A stretch of DNA of 64,000 nt from Nautilus pompilius (taxonomy: Eukaryota > Mollusca > Cephalopoda > Nautilida > Nautilidae), in the NCBI GenBank assembly GCA_018389105.1, contig JACATO010000591.1:2590501-2654500 (forward strand). Reading direction: 5' to 3'. The translations under genes and the position numbers were made by a program. Shown here piece by piece: positions 36,672 to 48,821 of this stretch; positions within the stretch are counted from its first letter, which is position 1; each line of letters starts with the position of its first letter. The notes beneath the pieces are model-generated. The model ran no database searches. It saw nothing but the letters and a program-made list of their open reading frames with translations, and was not told the origin of the DNA.

Positions 36672-38531
36672 CTGTTCAGGTAATACAATTCTGATGTTAT
36701 GAAATAAAAACTGAAAAATTATAAAGCCTAATAACTCATACCTGTTACCAAATCTGAAACACAAAAATTTCATATTCGAAAATAAACGATATTTATTTAA
36801 TCTCTTAAAACATATTAGATTTTTTTTGGTAAACTTATCATTTATACTGCAATATAAACCACTACTGACATAGCAGGTTGGTGTGCCGTTATGCAGGTGC
36901 TGTGTAATGGCTGCTAATGGGCATGAGCTGGTCACAGTTTATGCACATGACAAATACAGAACTAATACTGTAACTTAGGCCACTTTGTTAAAAGTGTAAA
37001 GACTAATAAGTAGATAGTATTTGTCTCACTCTATTATATACATACATATCTTCATTATGTACTTATAAATAATAATCTGTCTAGCATTTGTTGGAGGACA
37101 ACATAACACAATACTTAGCATGCATTAGTAGTCACTTCACCTAAGGATCAGACCACAAACCCAAAGAACCTGTGTGTAAATAACCAGTCTTAAGAACAAC
37201 AACCAGTAAACAAAACATGGAGATGGGTAAGTTAGTTAATTACAAACAGCGAATATCATTAATCAAAATTGTCACTAACCTTTCCTGGTGAGGATGTTGG
37301 GAAATAGATTGTGCAAAAGGAAATGATTCTAAGTTTTAGACGATATGTTAATAAAACTTACATCAAAGGAAAATTTTAAATCTCAAAATTTTAATTTTAA
37401 TTTTATTTTTGGAAGAAACTGATTGTAAGAAATCACAAGTAGATTTTCAAAACCTGATGTCACACATTTTCTTCACGTTATACCTAGTACAGGTGAATGC
37501 AAAAGGGTTTAATGCCATCTTCTATGTATAAAATTTGCTAATTAACAATATAAGGAATGTACTGCTGAAGGTTTAATTTGTAAACTGTTTATTCTAACAT
37601 ATTTAATTATTATTATTATTATTATTGTTATTATTAATTTTTGAAACCCATAATCTTGAGCTTTCTTATTTGTGCCACATCCCACCCACCTCCAGTGCTT
37701 GGACATTCATCTCATAAACCCAGTTCTGGTCTTAGACCTAAAACTACATCCTTTTGTGATACCCTTATTGCTTTTTAAAAAATGTTTAAATTAGTCTTTG
37801 GTTTTCTTTATTTTCTTATTTTTTAAAAAGTTTGTTTTAAATTTCATATGTTTGCATTTCTCATTTTTTAAATGGGATTACATTGACAAACACCGAAAGC
37901 CACTTATTTGGATCTGAAAGCTACTTACAGATGAGAGCCATTCACCAATATTTGATCTTGCTTAGCCAAATGTCACTACATTAAAACTTTGTATTTAATT
38001 CCGCACTCTTAAGAAATAATTTATAAAACAAGCAAGATGTTCCCTAAAAATAGTTTCTTTTTTAAAAATATCTAGAATGCAGTCTAACAAGTGGAGTTGT
38101 TTGCTTGCTTGAAGGAAGCATGAGAATTTTTTCAGAGCACATGCCATGGATAGAATGTCTAGTCAAATAATGAATGCCAACTATGTAAAAATGAATTTAA
38201 GATTCAGTGCTAGTCCTGAATAGAAACACAATCTCCTTTTGTTGCCCCTGGTTAGCTAAGTCTGTCCCTGCCTTTTCAGAAAGTAATTCACAAATACTAA
38301 GCTCTATTCACAACATGGAGCTGACAGTCCCCTAGCTTTGGTTATAGTCACATTATTTCCCTAAGTAAATGCTGTTGCTTTTATTCCAGATTTAATCTAT
38401 TTCATTTATTTATTTTGTAAATTCTAAAATGAATAAATCATAAAATAAATACACAGTTTTGGATTTAATCTCTGCAGGAAGATTTTCCACAATCTGGTCA
38501 CTTGAGTTTTAGAAACTGTCCTGGGAAAAAT
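36672..38531. other. Non-coding DNA with a short ATT repeat
   Basis: Contains an ATT-type simple repeat at about 37605-37636. No gene is supported. Confidence 0.45.
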
Positions 38532-38548
38532 TGATGATGATGATGATG

Positions 38549-38586
<38 letters not shown>
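38532..38586. repeat. Compound trinucleotide repeat, (GAT)n then (TAT)n
   Basis: About six GAT units pass directly into about twelve TAT units. This is simple-sequence DNA likely to vary in length between individuals. Confidence 0.92.
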
Positions 38587-38744
38587 CTAATGTATCAAAT
38601 ACAACTAGAGGGCTTAGATATAAAATTTATGGGAAAGACTTTTGATTAGACATTAGAGATGCTTTTTACTAATTGTATTGTATTGGCTCTGCTCAGCAGG
38701 GTGGTCTTACAGCAGAATAGGGCTGAGAAAGAAAGCACCATCAT

Positions 38745-39050
38745 CAACTTGAAAAGGGTGGCTGGTGGCCTGAGATTGATTTCTGGCTCACCGGTCGTTT
38801 GTGTAGGGGTTCCCTGGGCTCTCTGAGACTTTCGCACATGTAAAAATGAAAAATTCCAGTAGGGAACTTCCCTTCCAAAGTCAGAAGTGCTGGGGTCTTT
38901 TGTGGTGTAGGACTGGCAGCATTCCCTGGCGGAATAACCGTGACACCATGTTCCCTCTCATCAGGGTTACTTCTTTTGTGGATGTACACAACATGGCAGT
39001 TCTAACAGCTGGCTTCAGACTGGTGGATGCATTTCTTTCTGTTTGCCAAC
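38745..39050 (-). repeat. Retroposon copy with shared tail, copy 2 (minus strand)
   Basis: Reverse-complemented, the part from 38850 downwards reads atttttacatgtgcgaaagt, then agagagcccagggaaccc and ccggtgagccag. This lines up block by block with the tails at 34093, 42819 and 44217. The sequence above it (38850-39050), ending in ctactggaatttttc before the tail, corresponds to the body seen at 44080-44216, where the same ctactggaa word precedes the tail. The two thus look like copies of one SINE-like unit in opposite orientation. Confidence 0.55.
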
Positions 39051-40119
39051 AATAAAACCACGAGAGCTGTATTTATGTGAAAGGACCCTGCTACTGATAC
39101 AGAATTCAAGGCGAGAACCACAATTCAGAATACATTTTACGCTAATAAGTATATAACACATTTTTTAAAGTCAGTTTTGTAATCAGATGGGATTAATTAA
39201 AAAAAAACAACAAACAGCTAATTAAAGAAAATATGCAAATAGAATGCAGCACTGAATGCATATTTGTTGGACATCACAGAATCCAGCTATTAGTGTTCTA
39301 GAAACATAGCAGTATTGTAACATCTCTCTTTGTTGGTTTATTTGGTGGATTATAATACGTTCCGTTAAACGTACTATGTCTGAGTGTGAAAAATTGCGTT
39401 GTTTTGTAAACAAACTTAAAATCTAATATGTTTTTGGATTTGGTTGTACTTCATAAATGGTAGACTTACATGAATGCAGTCAGAAGTTGTGCAGCCATGT
39501 TACAATTCATCATTGGGTTAGAATAAAGTCTCTGACTTTCTCTTGAATCTATGGTCAGGTACAGTAATGTGTCAGCTGAGCTGTGCAACTTACTTGGAAT
39601 ACATCAGGAAGGAGCAAAGTGAGATTTAACAGATAGGTTCAAGTTTTGGTTAATACAAAACAAGAAATGTGTTTGCTTAAAGGCATGCTGGTGCTAGCCA
39701 TCAATACCAAACTTATTGTTTCCTGAAGTATTCAATTAATATTAATGTTTTGAATTTTAATGGAAACTTTAGTTTTTGAAAGTTGAAGACATCTTGATGG
39801 GGGAATTTAGTTTTAATATTTTAACAGGAGCTAAATCCATGTTTCAGAAAATTATTAGCACTTGCTGTGTGATGCACTTAATCACTGGCAAGGGAATAGA
39901 CTTAAGAGGGGAGATAGCATAAGTTGCATTACACAACTGCAAGCTATCTGTGATCTTGACAGTCTAGCTCATCATAAAGAATGGGAAGGAAGCCAACAGA
40001 AGATAAGACTTCTGTTTAAAACTTACATATTTGCAATGTCTGGCCAGCAGTGGCAAGTGTAGTCAGCTGGAAGAGAAAAATGCAGTGATTTGAACAGATA
40101 ACCAAAGTCATAAAACATC
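39051..40119. other. Non-coding DNA, possibly upstream part of a LINE remnant
   Basis: The stretch at 39860-40060 has a 66-codon frame that could be worn reverse transcriptase-linked sequence because an RNase H remnant follows, but no motif can be shown. The remainder is featureless. Confidence 0.35.
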
Positions 40120-40600
40120 ATGGTTTACATAGATATCTCAGTTATTGATGGCGCCATGCGGTTGGATCTTGATGGTTTTAAAAAGTAGAGATGTTGCATA
40201 AAACCGGCACATCAAAAAAAGATGACAACATCATGTATGTACACCAGGCAGAAACAGCCATGCATGCCTTCAAGTGGTTTAGGCAGATAACAGATAGAAT
40301 AAACCATGCTGTTATACTGACTGTTTCTGCTGGAAAAATTAAGCTATGTGGCCATTCAGAGTGGTATTCATTGATAAAATATACAAACCCTTGTAGGCTT
40401 CTTTTGAACCACTTCCCTGGATACTCCAAAGGGTGTACAATATCCAAGCATATAAGAAGACCAGAAGTTTAGCAAACTGCTTTGATAAAGGTGTTTTGAG
40501 CTAGTGTGGCTATGGCAAAAGGAAGCTTAGCAGTTGCTGACCTGTACTGCCACATTGTCCATATTCTTAAAGATATGGGGGTGAATACATCGATATCTAA
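40120..40600 (+). pseudogene. RNase H domain remnant, probably of a non-LTR retrotransposon
   Basis: The start MVYIDISVIDGAM at 40120 is a worn form of the RNase H motif Y-T-D-G-S. Further on in a shifted frame, AETAMHAFKWFRQITDRINH with AVILTVSAG matches the block 'E-x-x-A-x-x-x-A-L-x-W ... A-V-I-L-T-D-S' of these domains, and WYSLIKYTNPCRLLLNHFPG matches the later 'W-x-x-x-L-x-x-x-x-R-L-L-W-x-Y-C-P-G-H-A-G' segment. GSLAVADLYCHIVHILKD near 40520 fits the C-terminal part. RNase H domains of this form, with a P-G-H-A-G block, occur in several non-LTR elements and related repeats of animals. The gene is broken in several places and no reverse transcriptase was recognised next to it. Confidence 0.6.
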
Positions 40601-41624
40601 CATGTAAGGTGTACATAGACAGATAAACAGACTACTATACGAACTGTGTTAAGACTAGCATAGCTGCAGCTGTTAGCAGATAGGACTGAGCACTTACAGT
40701 TTTTGCCAAGAAAACAAAGGAAATAAAAGAAAGAATCATTTAGTAATATTGTGTGTCCTTTAGTGGTAATTTTCAATAAAAAAGTAGTATGTGAGATACT
40801 ATTTTCTTGTTTTACAACCTGCTTTGTTTGCACAACAATGGTCAACCCAGTAAATGAAGAACTAAATTTTTGACTGATTCTTTCCACTGCAAAAAATATT
40901 TCTGTCTTGAATTTTAGCCAGTTTAATAAAATATTTTGATTTCTATAACTTGACTGGACTAGAGTTTAACATTGTGTTATTTATCATTGATTTTTAACAC
41001 AAATCAAATTGTAGTTGTAGCTTCATTTTTTACATGTCATGACTAGCAAGCAGTTGGTGAGATTAATGAATTCCAGTTATATAATCGAGTTTCTTTCATT
41101 GCCTTAAATTCTTGTTTGTGCTTCCTATTTATAAATGTATTTACAGTATACATGGTAAAAACAGTTAAATGTAAAGAATTTACAGAAAGCTAGTACAAAA
41201 GACTTGCATTAAATTTTGGAACATTTGGCTATTGTATTTACCAATCATGTCTGAAGGTGTATGGCTCTCTTACATTTTTAAGTAAAAACCTCTTTCAATG
41301 AAACATTAGATGTTTTTTATTTTACTTAGTTGTCAAAGTTTAAATAATTTCCACATCAAGCACAAATTTAGCCTAAAAATATGCCTTTTGTACTGACCTT
41401 TCATTTTTATATATCTTGTTTGAGTAAATGGCGTCAGGGATGCTTGAATTGTTTAGTTGGTAAGAACTGAAAGTTAGTGGCAATATGTTGTTTTTTATTG
41501 AAAGTAAAGAATTTGTTTTGGTCCTTTCTAACACATTATTATTAGTGAGAGAAGTTTAGAAATCTTTTCCTGTTACTGCCAGCAGGAGTTGGCCCTGTTT
41601 AGTGCAGTGATGTTGATTTGCAGA
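40601..41624. other. Non-coding DNA, no gene seen
   Basis: No supported feature. It may hold the worn 3' part of the element carrying the RNase H remnant. Confidence 0.4.
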
Positions 41625-41760
41625 TGCTCTGGTGGTGCAGTAGACAGGGTCAGGGTTGGTCAGCTAGTAAACAGCAGGCTGTGGGTCCAGGACCAACCAA
41701 TCAAGCTCTCCATACAATCCAAAATAGAAATAGAAACACTTGCAAATTAATGTCCCTCCA
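41625..41760 (+). repeat. tRNA-derived SINE copy, related to the one at 5925
   Basis: It begins gatgctctggtggtgcagta, an A-box-like head close to that of the copy at 5925. A B-box-like gggtccaggacc follows after about 50 bases, then aaatagaaatagaaacact, which lines up with agtagaaatacccact in the other copy. The two copies differ in much of the middle, so the family is old. Confidence 0.55.
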
Positions 41761-42689
41761 TTAAAAATAGTTGTCTTCAGAACTAAACCTCGATGATATG
41801 AACAGGACAAGGTCACTGAAATGACTAGTACATTTGTTATTCTGTTACTACTAATGAAGTGTTGGAAAATTCCTAAACTAACCTTCCACTTTCTATGTGA
41901 CTGACGTTTCTATGGCGTGTTGATTATCTACAAGTAATAAGCTACATTTTAGGGCAAAGGTGAACCATTTAGGTTACTTTTTTTTCTAGTGAGAATTTGC
42001 ATTTTTAAAAAAACTTAGCACAGAGTTTGAAAATGAAAGTTCTAAACCAAATGGTTAGAAATATTGGTATTCATCTAAGCATTAAGTAGCAAACAACATC
42101 TGTCAGAGTTGTGATCAAAGTATGTGATTACAACGGAGATTGTGGTATACACATTTTCTACAATCAAGTTACTTCATTTGAGACTTTGGGGTAATTGTAA
42201 TTTGACTCAATGCATGGTAAAATGCATCATCAGTTAAAAAGGAAATCTCGACAAGAACTGAAGACAAAACCAACCAGAGTGAAAGCTTGTGGAAGTTACT
42301 GAGGCCAGATTGTGTGGGCAGTGCTTCAGAACAGCATGGGGCAGCTCATTATTCCAGGAACATTTAAAGATAAGAAAACCTTTTCCTGCCAGACTGCAGA
42401 AGAAATATTGAATTAGTAAATGATACGTTAAGAGTAAATAAATAAATAAAAGCAAGGTGTTTGAGAATAACTTTTACTTTTAGCTACCCAGTAGGGGTCA
42501 TGTTAAAGAAATAGGCAAATCTCACCTAAAAAAGTCGTCATATATCCATAATAAGTTTATTTATACATAGATTGATGAAAATTCTTTATTCAAACTATAT
42601 ATATTTTAAAAACTTTTAGAAATATAATATTTTTAACTGTAATTAGTTTTTGACATTTGCTGACAAAATATCTTTTGTTGCTAAAGGAA
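41761..42689. other. Non-coding DNA, no gene seen
   Basis: No gene or recognised repeat. Confidence 0.4.
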
Positions 42690-42900
42690 AGTTAAGGTTC
42701 GTATTGGTAGAAGACAGGAGAGTGTTGGTGCTGGATTCTTTCCCCTGTGGCCAGGTCCCGCTGCAGCACTTGTGTGGTTTCACAGAAAGCGTAACATAGC
42801 AGAAGTTCCAACTCTTCGTTTTTAGATGTGGGAGCAAATCCACACAGCCGGATGGTGGAGAAGGAGATACATCAAACCAAGCTGGTCTGATTATTATTTT
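42690..42900 (+). repeat. Retroposon copy with shared tail, copy 3
   Basis: The exact word tttttagatgtggg lies at 42819-42832 and again at 44217-44230. Around it, agttccaactcttcg corresponds to actggaactctttat in copy 4, and the tail continues with acatcaaaccaagctggtct, matching tgtcaaacggagccaattct. The tail here is shorter because the middle blocks are missing. Confidence 0.6.
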
Positions 42901-44079
42901 TAGACAAGAGTGGAAAACTATTTTTAGTCTGTCATTGCTATAGCGACAGCATCAGCTGGGTTTTTTTGTTGAGTTAAGTTTTCATGAGGCAGAACCTACA
43001 AGAGAAACTTTAAGGTGATGAAATGGAATAATCAATTTAGAAGAACAGGAAAGAAAAAAAAGCCCGCCTTGGGTTTCCTTTTTCCAAACTGGATGAGATC
43101 ATGCATCTGGCAAGAAAGCTTTCCCTCTTAATTACAGGAAGCTGGAGCATGCTTCAGTTGTTTTCTTAGACCGAAGTTCAAATAGTTTCTGGTGATGTAA
43201 CTTCAAAAATATGACTGAGTAAAGAACTGCATCTTCTCAAAGACGAAAAACAACCAGTTGCTCTTAAAGTGGCAGAAATGGTTTTTTGAAAACCAGCTGG
43301 GGAAACAGATTTTTGTGAATATAAAAGAAAGTAACAAAGTACTGCTTATTTAAAGCACCATCACCAGAGAGTTCCTGTGCAATAACGTGCACAGAGCGAT
43401 CAGAATGTTTGTTAGAATAAAAGGAACCTGTAGTGATTGATGAGAGAGAGAATATATTTAGTTTGTGTTTTTAGACTACTGACGCTTTTAATGAATAAAA
43501 ATATGGAAAATACTAATTATGCATATTTAAATAAAAAACTTGGTATGCTGTTAACCACAACACCCTGTTCTCTTTAGTTTGGTTCAGGAAACTGACACCA
43601 GGGAGCTTCCTCCATTGGATTCCTTATGTACTGATAGCATACAGGTTCAAAGAAAAAATAAACAAATTTAAATTATTAGAAAAAAGAGAAACGGTACAAA
43701 TGTTCCATGTAGCCGGTGTTTAGTAAAATAATTAGAGTAAATATCAGAGATACCTTAATATCTAAGTTGTCCATTGTGTTTGCTGAACTGACTAGCTGTC
43801 CATATTGTCTCAACAGCTAATTAAAAATTCTACTGTTTCATCTTTGCATGACAAAAATTGTTAGGATTATCTTTTTAGTTATTTTAGTTTTTTTAGAGAA
43901 AATTTTACCTTCTCTTTAATAGTTGAGCAGCATAGTGAGTTTGGCTTTTGCATTTCATCCTAATGGAATTACTAAAATTACTAAATGTATAGGTACCATA
44001 TGAAAAATTAACCTGAAACAGACTTACACCTGAACTTGTTGAAAATTGCTCATATCTGTGAACAACTTAGTGGAGATTT
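42901..44079. other. Non-coding DNA, no gene seen
   Basis: No supported feature between the two retroposon copies. Confidence 0.4.
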
Positions 44080-44398
44080 TCAATTATCTGTTTCATCACT
44101 TCTTGGCAAATTCCTTTCCTGCTTTAAAGTCTAAGGAAGTCTCTCTCAGCAGTAAGAGCTACAAGATGGTCAAGCTGTGTGAGCCAGTCAAAAAAAAACT
44201 CTACTGGAACTCTTTATTTTTAGATGTGGGAATAAAGCAGAGAGCCCAAGGAAACCCAGATGGTCAGCTGGTGGGGAAAAGCAGGAAGAAGTCATGAAGG
44301 AAATATGTCAAACGGAGCCAATTCTGGCCAAAATTTGATCTTGGGTTTTGAACCATGACAGTTGACCAGCCTACCACTGGGGCACTGACCACCCAATT
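44080..44398 (+). repeat. Retroposon copy with shared tail, copy 4 (most complete)
   Basis: The body runs from about 44080. The tail starts with tttttagatgtggg at 44217, continues with gagagcccaaggaaacccag and ggtcagctggtgggg, and closes with ttttgaaccatgacagttga and accagcctaccactggggca. The closing 'c-t-a-c-c-a-c-t' block is the usual end of the vertebrate tail to which this is related. It is the best preserved of the four copies. Confidence 0.65.
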
Positions 44399-47300
44399 AC
44401 CTGATAAGCCTACCTGAACAGTTAGAACCTCTCATGTTTTTTGGATAACTGAAATGAATTGTAGAAGAATCTTGATATTACACTTGACTGTATGATTCAA
44501 TTAAGCCTCTTTATTTGTAAATCTGTTATTCAAATTTAATGCTTGCAATTTCTTTAACAATTACATTATCTTGACTTGAAACCTCAGGTTGTGGTTTGTT
44601 TGTTCAGTATTTTATCCAGTGGTTGGTTGTTGGAAATCAGCTGCTCACTATCTGAAAAGATTAATTTTTACTTCAGTAAGAAATGCTATTGCTGAATGCA
44701 TCTTATCTTTCAGTTGTCAGCAGAAAGTCTTCTAAGCCAGATAATGTGGACTGGTTACATTTGCACTTTCATTAAATGCGATCGCTTTTAAAATTCGAGG
44801 CTTACATTGTAAATTCGTTCTTTTTATGTGTCACATATAATGTTATCACAGTTTGGAATAAACCCTGTGAGATACCTTCCGAAGGAGAGAAAATGAAGAA
44901 TTAGGTCTGAAACCTTGATGAAGATGGAATTAGAAAACCTTTCAGAATTATTTGTGTAGGCGAACCAGAGCTTTATGCCAATCAATAAACTTTGATGAGT
45001 GAGCTGAAGAGACTGTCAATTAAGAAACTTTAGTTATCAAATACTTCAAAACGATCAAGTTGCCCATTCCAGAACCGGTATCATTTACATGATGGTTTCT
45101 ATGTCATTTGCGTATCAGTTGAGATTAAAATGTTGTAATATAACATTTAACTTTTATGTGGCGTCTCCTGTTCAGTCTTTCTACATTACTTAGAAGTTCT
45201 TGTAGCATTGACAGACAGAAGACATGTAAACAGCAAAAGAAAGAGGTTCAAACTGCATGAAAAAAATATGGATGATTAATAATAGTGAATGCATTTAGGA
45301 CAATGGATACTTAATTGCAGTTTGTCCTAGGAAAGCTCACATTTATTCGAAGACAGGAATGTTTGTTTCATATACTGCAGCCAGACTTAACATTGACCCA
45401 CATAGTTAAGTAGGTGTGCAAAAATTACTAAACAGATTATTAAAATTTTTTTCTCTGCATTTGATATTCTCAAATTGATACTTCAGAAACCACAAGTTCA
45501 TTTTTGAGCTCTTTTTGAGTAAGAGAAAAGAAAGAACTCATACTACAATGCACAGTTAGCCACCATACAGCTCTAAGTACAGCTACGATGCTCAAAAAGT
45601 TGTTTGTGGTTTTTACGACAGGAGAGCTATGACCTCCATATGTTTGACAAGCACTAGCAATTTAAATTTACTGAAATTTTATTGAAATTAGCAAAAAGTA
45701 ATTTATTACAAAGATTTTTCTAGTTATGTAGCGAGCACTTATTAACAGACTTTGAATTCCTGCATTGTATAGAAATTTGCATAATGCCATATTAAGTGTT
45801 CTTGGTATAAAATGATTATGCTTTATGTATAGACTTTGTACACACTAACTTTTGTCTTTTGTATAGACTAAGCTCAGAATTGTAATTACGTAGCTTCTTT
45901 CTCATTTCTGTTGTTGCTGTCTTCCCTGCTTTTTTGTGTTTGGCATAGGCCTCATTATTGATACAATGGTCAGATGTTTTAAAAGAGAACAATGCTTTCA
46001 TGAGTCACTCACTACATTATCTTTTGTTAATGTTGTTATTATTACAAAACTATTGAGTATGCATTGACAGATCAGTTAAATTATATCAGATCAGGGGTTG
46101 GGAGGAAACTTGATGTAATGATATGTTGAAACTCAAATTTCTTTGCTACTCTGCATGTTAAATATAAAAGAACCACTTGATCAAATAGGATAACAATGAC
46201 GATGCCAAATGACTTTGAAGAAGCTCGTTTGTGCAAACTTCACTGACAATTGGGTTGGTTTTTTTATTTTCTTTTCTTCTGAGATATCATTTAGATTCAT
46301 TTCCCTTTAATTTTAAAATTTACCATTTGTATTAATTAATTTGTATTTATTTTATAGAAGGCTTTCAGAGTAATTTCTGTCTGTTTACAAGTAAACCTGT
46401 TATTTATATTCCTCTGTTTACTTGTAAATATGTAAACACTATTGCATGTGAAAAATACACGAACATTTAAGCAAGCTCAAAACTGTCACATCAACATGCA
46501 GGGAGAAGTTAGTTTTCTTTGGAGGTGGAAAGTGGAATGGTTGTAATATGAGTATATATATATAAGAGGTTTTCATAAATATTTCATCCTAAAAAAATCA
46601 CAGAGGATACTTAAAACTTTGCTCACAATTTTTACCTTCATGATTACTACTTCAAGTGAAAATAAATAGAAACAGCAGAGTATTTCTGTAAGAGCTCTGT
46701 ACACTTAAAGTGTCATCCAATCTTCAGAAAGCCTAATAATGGTTGTGTCTATAATCTTTTTTTAGCTAGTTACTTTAGTGCGGATTATTTTTGACAAACT
46801 TTTGTATTTTTATCCATTTTATTGTTAAATGTTCAGATACAATGAGCTGAACCCGATCATGAATTTTCATAGAACTGACTTGAGGTTTCGTAAATTATTA
46901 GTAGGCTCAGAGCTGTTTTAATGCAGGTAAGAAAATATTGGTATTTTCAAAGATATTTCACTCAGGAAACAGCAAAAATAATTTTTTACAAAAAAATTCT
47001 TTATGGTTTTCATAGTAGCTGCCTGGCTTAGCTTTCATTTATCGATCCACGGTGTTTCCACAACTTTAATTATGACTGATATTATTTCAAATGGAGAGTG
47101 GTCAATATGTCGCAGTTGGTTCTATATTTTCTAAAAGGAAATTGAATTAGGCCAAGCAAAATTACAATTCCCAATGGGAAGCAGGGGGGGCTCCATTACA
47201 TTGCAGAATATTGAAATATATCCATAATTAATGTTTAACTTCGCCATCTAAATGTAATTTGTAGCTATAAATGTGGCTTCAAATTTTGATGAAAATACAA

Positions 47301-47682
47301 ACAATTTCACAACATTTCTCCCTTTCTCTTTTGCTAGTTATCAGATCTGGTAGGAAAAAAAGGGCTGAATTTATAAACTATTTATTCCAGTGTGATGCTT
47401 ATTCCTAGGAGTAAATGACTTAGTGAGTGAATGAACTCTTTGTTGTTTGAATCCTGGAGTATGTCAGGTGCTTAATTTATGCTAATTTGCTTGAACACTG
47501 CTGTATTGTTCAGAACCTAATTCTAACCTAGATTTACATATTCATTGCATAAAGGTTTCTCAATAAATGTCTCTTTTTTTAAAAATTTCTTTTAAAGTCT
47601 TCAAATATTCATTTGAACTAAAACCGCCTAGCATAGAAATATAAAATTTGCAAATTCTAGTTTAATGCCAGCCATTCTCATG
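44399..47682. other. Non-coding DNA, no gene seen
   Basis: Long stretch without recognised repeats or genes. The open frame at 45816-46001 on the minus strand is short and unmatched. This could be old single-copy intronic or intergenic DNA. Confidence 0.45.
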
Positions 47683-47745
47683 ATGAGCCCCTGAGGAAGT
47701 TGGGTTGGTCAGTCGGGTATCTCACTACGGGTGAGCGGCTTAATT
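47683..47745 (+). repeat. Fragment of a tRNA-type SINE head
   Basis: The word tgatgagcccctg is identical to the head of the copy at 5925. The following part keeps only a loose A-box likeness and no B box was found, so it is a short fragment at best. Confidence 0.3.
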
Positions 47746-48810
47746 TTTAATTGGAGATAAAACCGTAGCTGTGGAAGATGCATTGAGAAACCTTACAGAA
47801 ATTTTATTGATCATATCTCTCTACCAAAGGATTTCGGTAACTAGGTTATTTGTCATTTTCAAGGATTCTGGTAAGAACCACTAATAGCTTTGTTTAAATA
47901 CCTAGCAATCTGTCATATTAATATAATCAGCTCTAGAAATAATGGAATATCTCATTTTACTCTCAATATTTTGATGGTATAAAGGTCCATTCGGAGGATA
48001 ACCAAGAGCATTTGTGGATGATGATGATATGTGCGTGTGAATAATTTTAATTTGTTTTCTTTTTCTCCAATTATAATATTGATCTTAAACAAACAAAAAC
48101 AACACCAGTCCCATTTAATTCTAGACAAATCTGGAACCATTCTTTGCATGAGATACCAGTGATAAGAGATCCTTCATAAGTAGGTGCTGGCCTGACTCCA
48201 TCTGACAGCTGTTGATGGTTGATTGCATTCTTATGTAAAAAAGAAACAGAAGAACTCCAGTTTTTGACTGAGCCAGTTGTCATAGTTTTTAAACGTATCA
48301 CAGTGGACTTTAAATGGTCTGTTGACAGCGAAGTGGAGCTGTTTCTGCCAGCTTGCGTGAAAAAGTGAGGCTGCTTAACAGTCTTCCCTCATTTGATAGG
48401 CTACCATTCTGATCGTTTTCCATATCTTGTTAATTTAGCTATCCTTGTCCACTACACCATAGAGAATTCTTTCAGCTGATCCCAGATAATCAATATTTTA
48501 TTTATTTTTTAGAATAAAATAGTATTAGTTTCTTGTAGCCCATTTTGGTAGTGATGCCACTACCATCTTCCTTTCACTATATACAATAGGAATCACAAAG
48601 AGGCGAGATTTTACAAACCCCCTAGCCCTTCCTCTCACCCCTAACACCAGCACGGCTGCTCTATTAAAGAAGTCAGTTATTTTATTTGCTAATTTCTCTA
48701 ATTTTAACAAAATCATTCCATTTTAGCATAGTTGATTGACTCAGAGAATCTGGCCATGTTTTATTACTATATAGAGGTGTTACTAGATCTGAAACAGCAG
48801 ATTCCAAATA
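47746..48810. other. Non-coding DNA, no gene seen
   Basis: Short frames at 48071-48301 and 48525-48716 (minus) show no family resemblance. Confidence 0.4.
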
Positions 48811-48821
48811 CCCCCCCCCCC
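48811..48821. repeat. C homopolymer of 11 bases
   Basis: Eleven C residues in a row, rare in this AT-rich sequence. It is likely a mutation and sequencing-error hot spot. Confidence 0.95.

Noticed and set aside
38532-38586. Tandem trinucleotides considered as a functional repeat array or CRISPR-like structure
   Set aside because: Plain microsatellite with no spacers; no CRISPR is expected in animal nuclear DNA.
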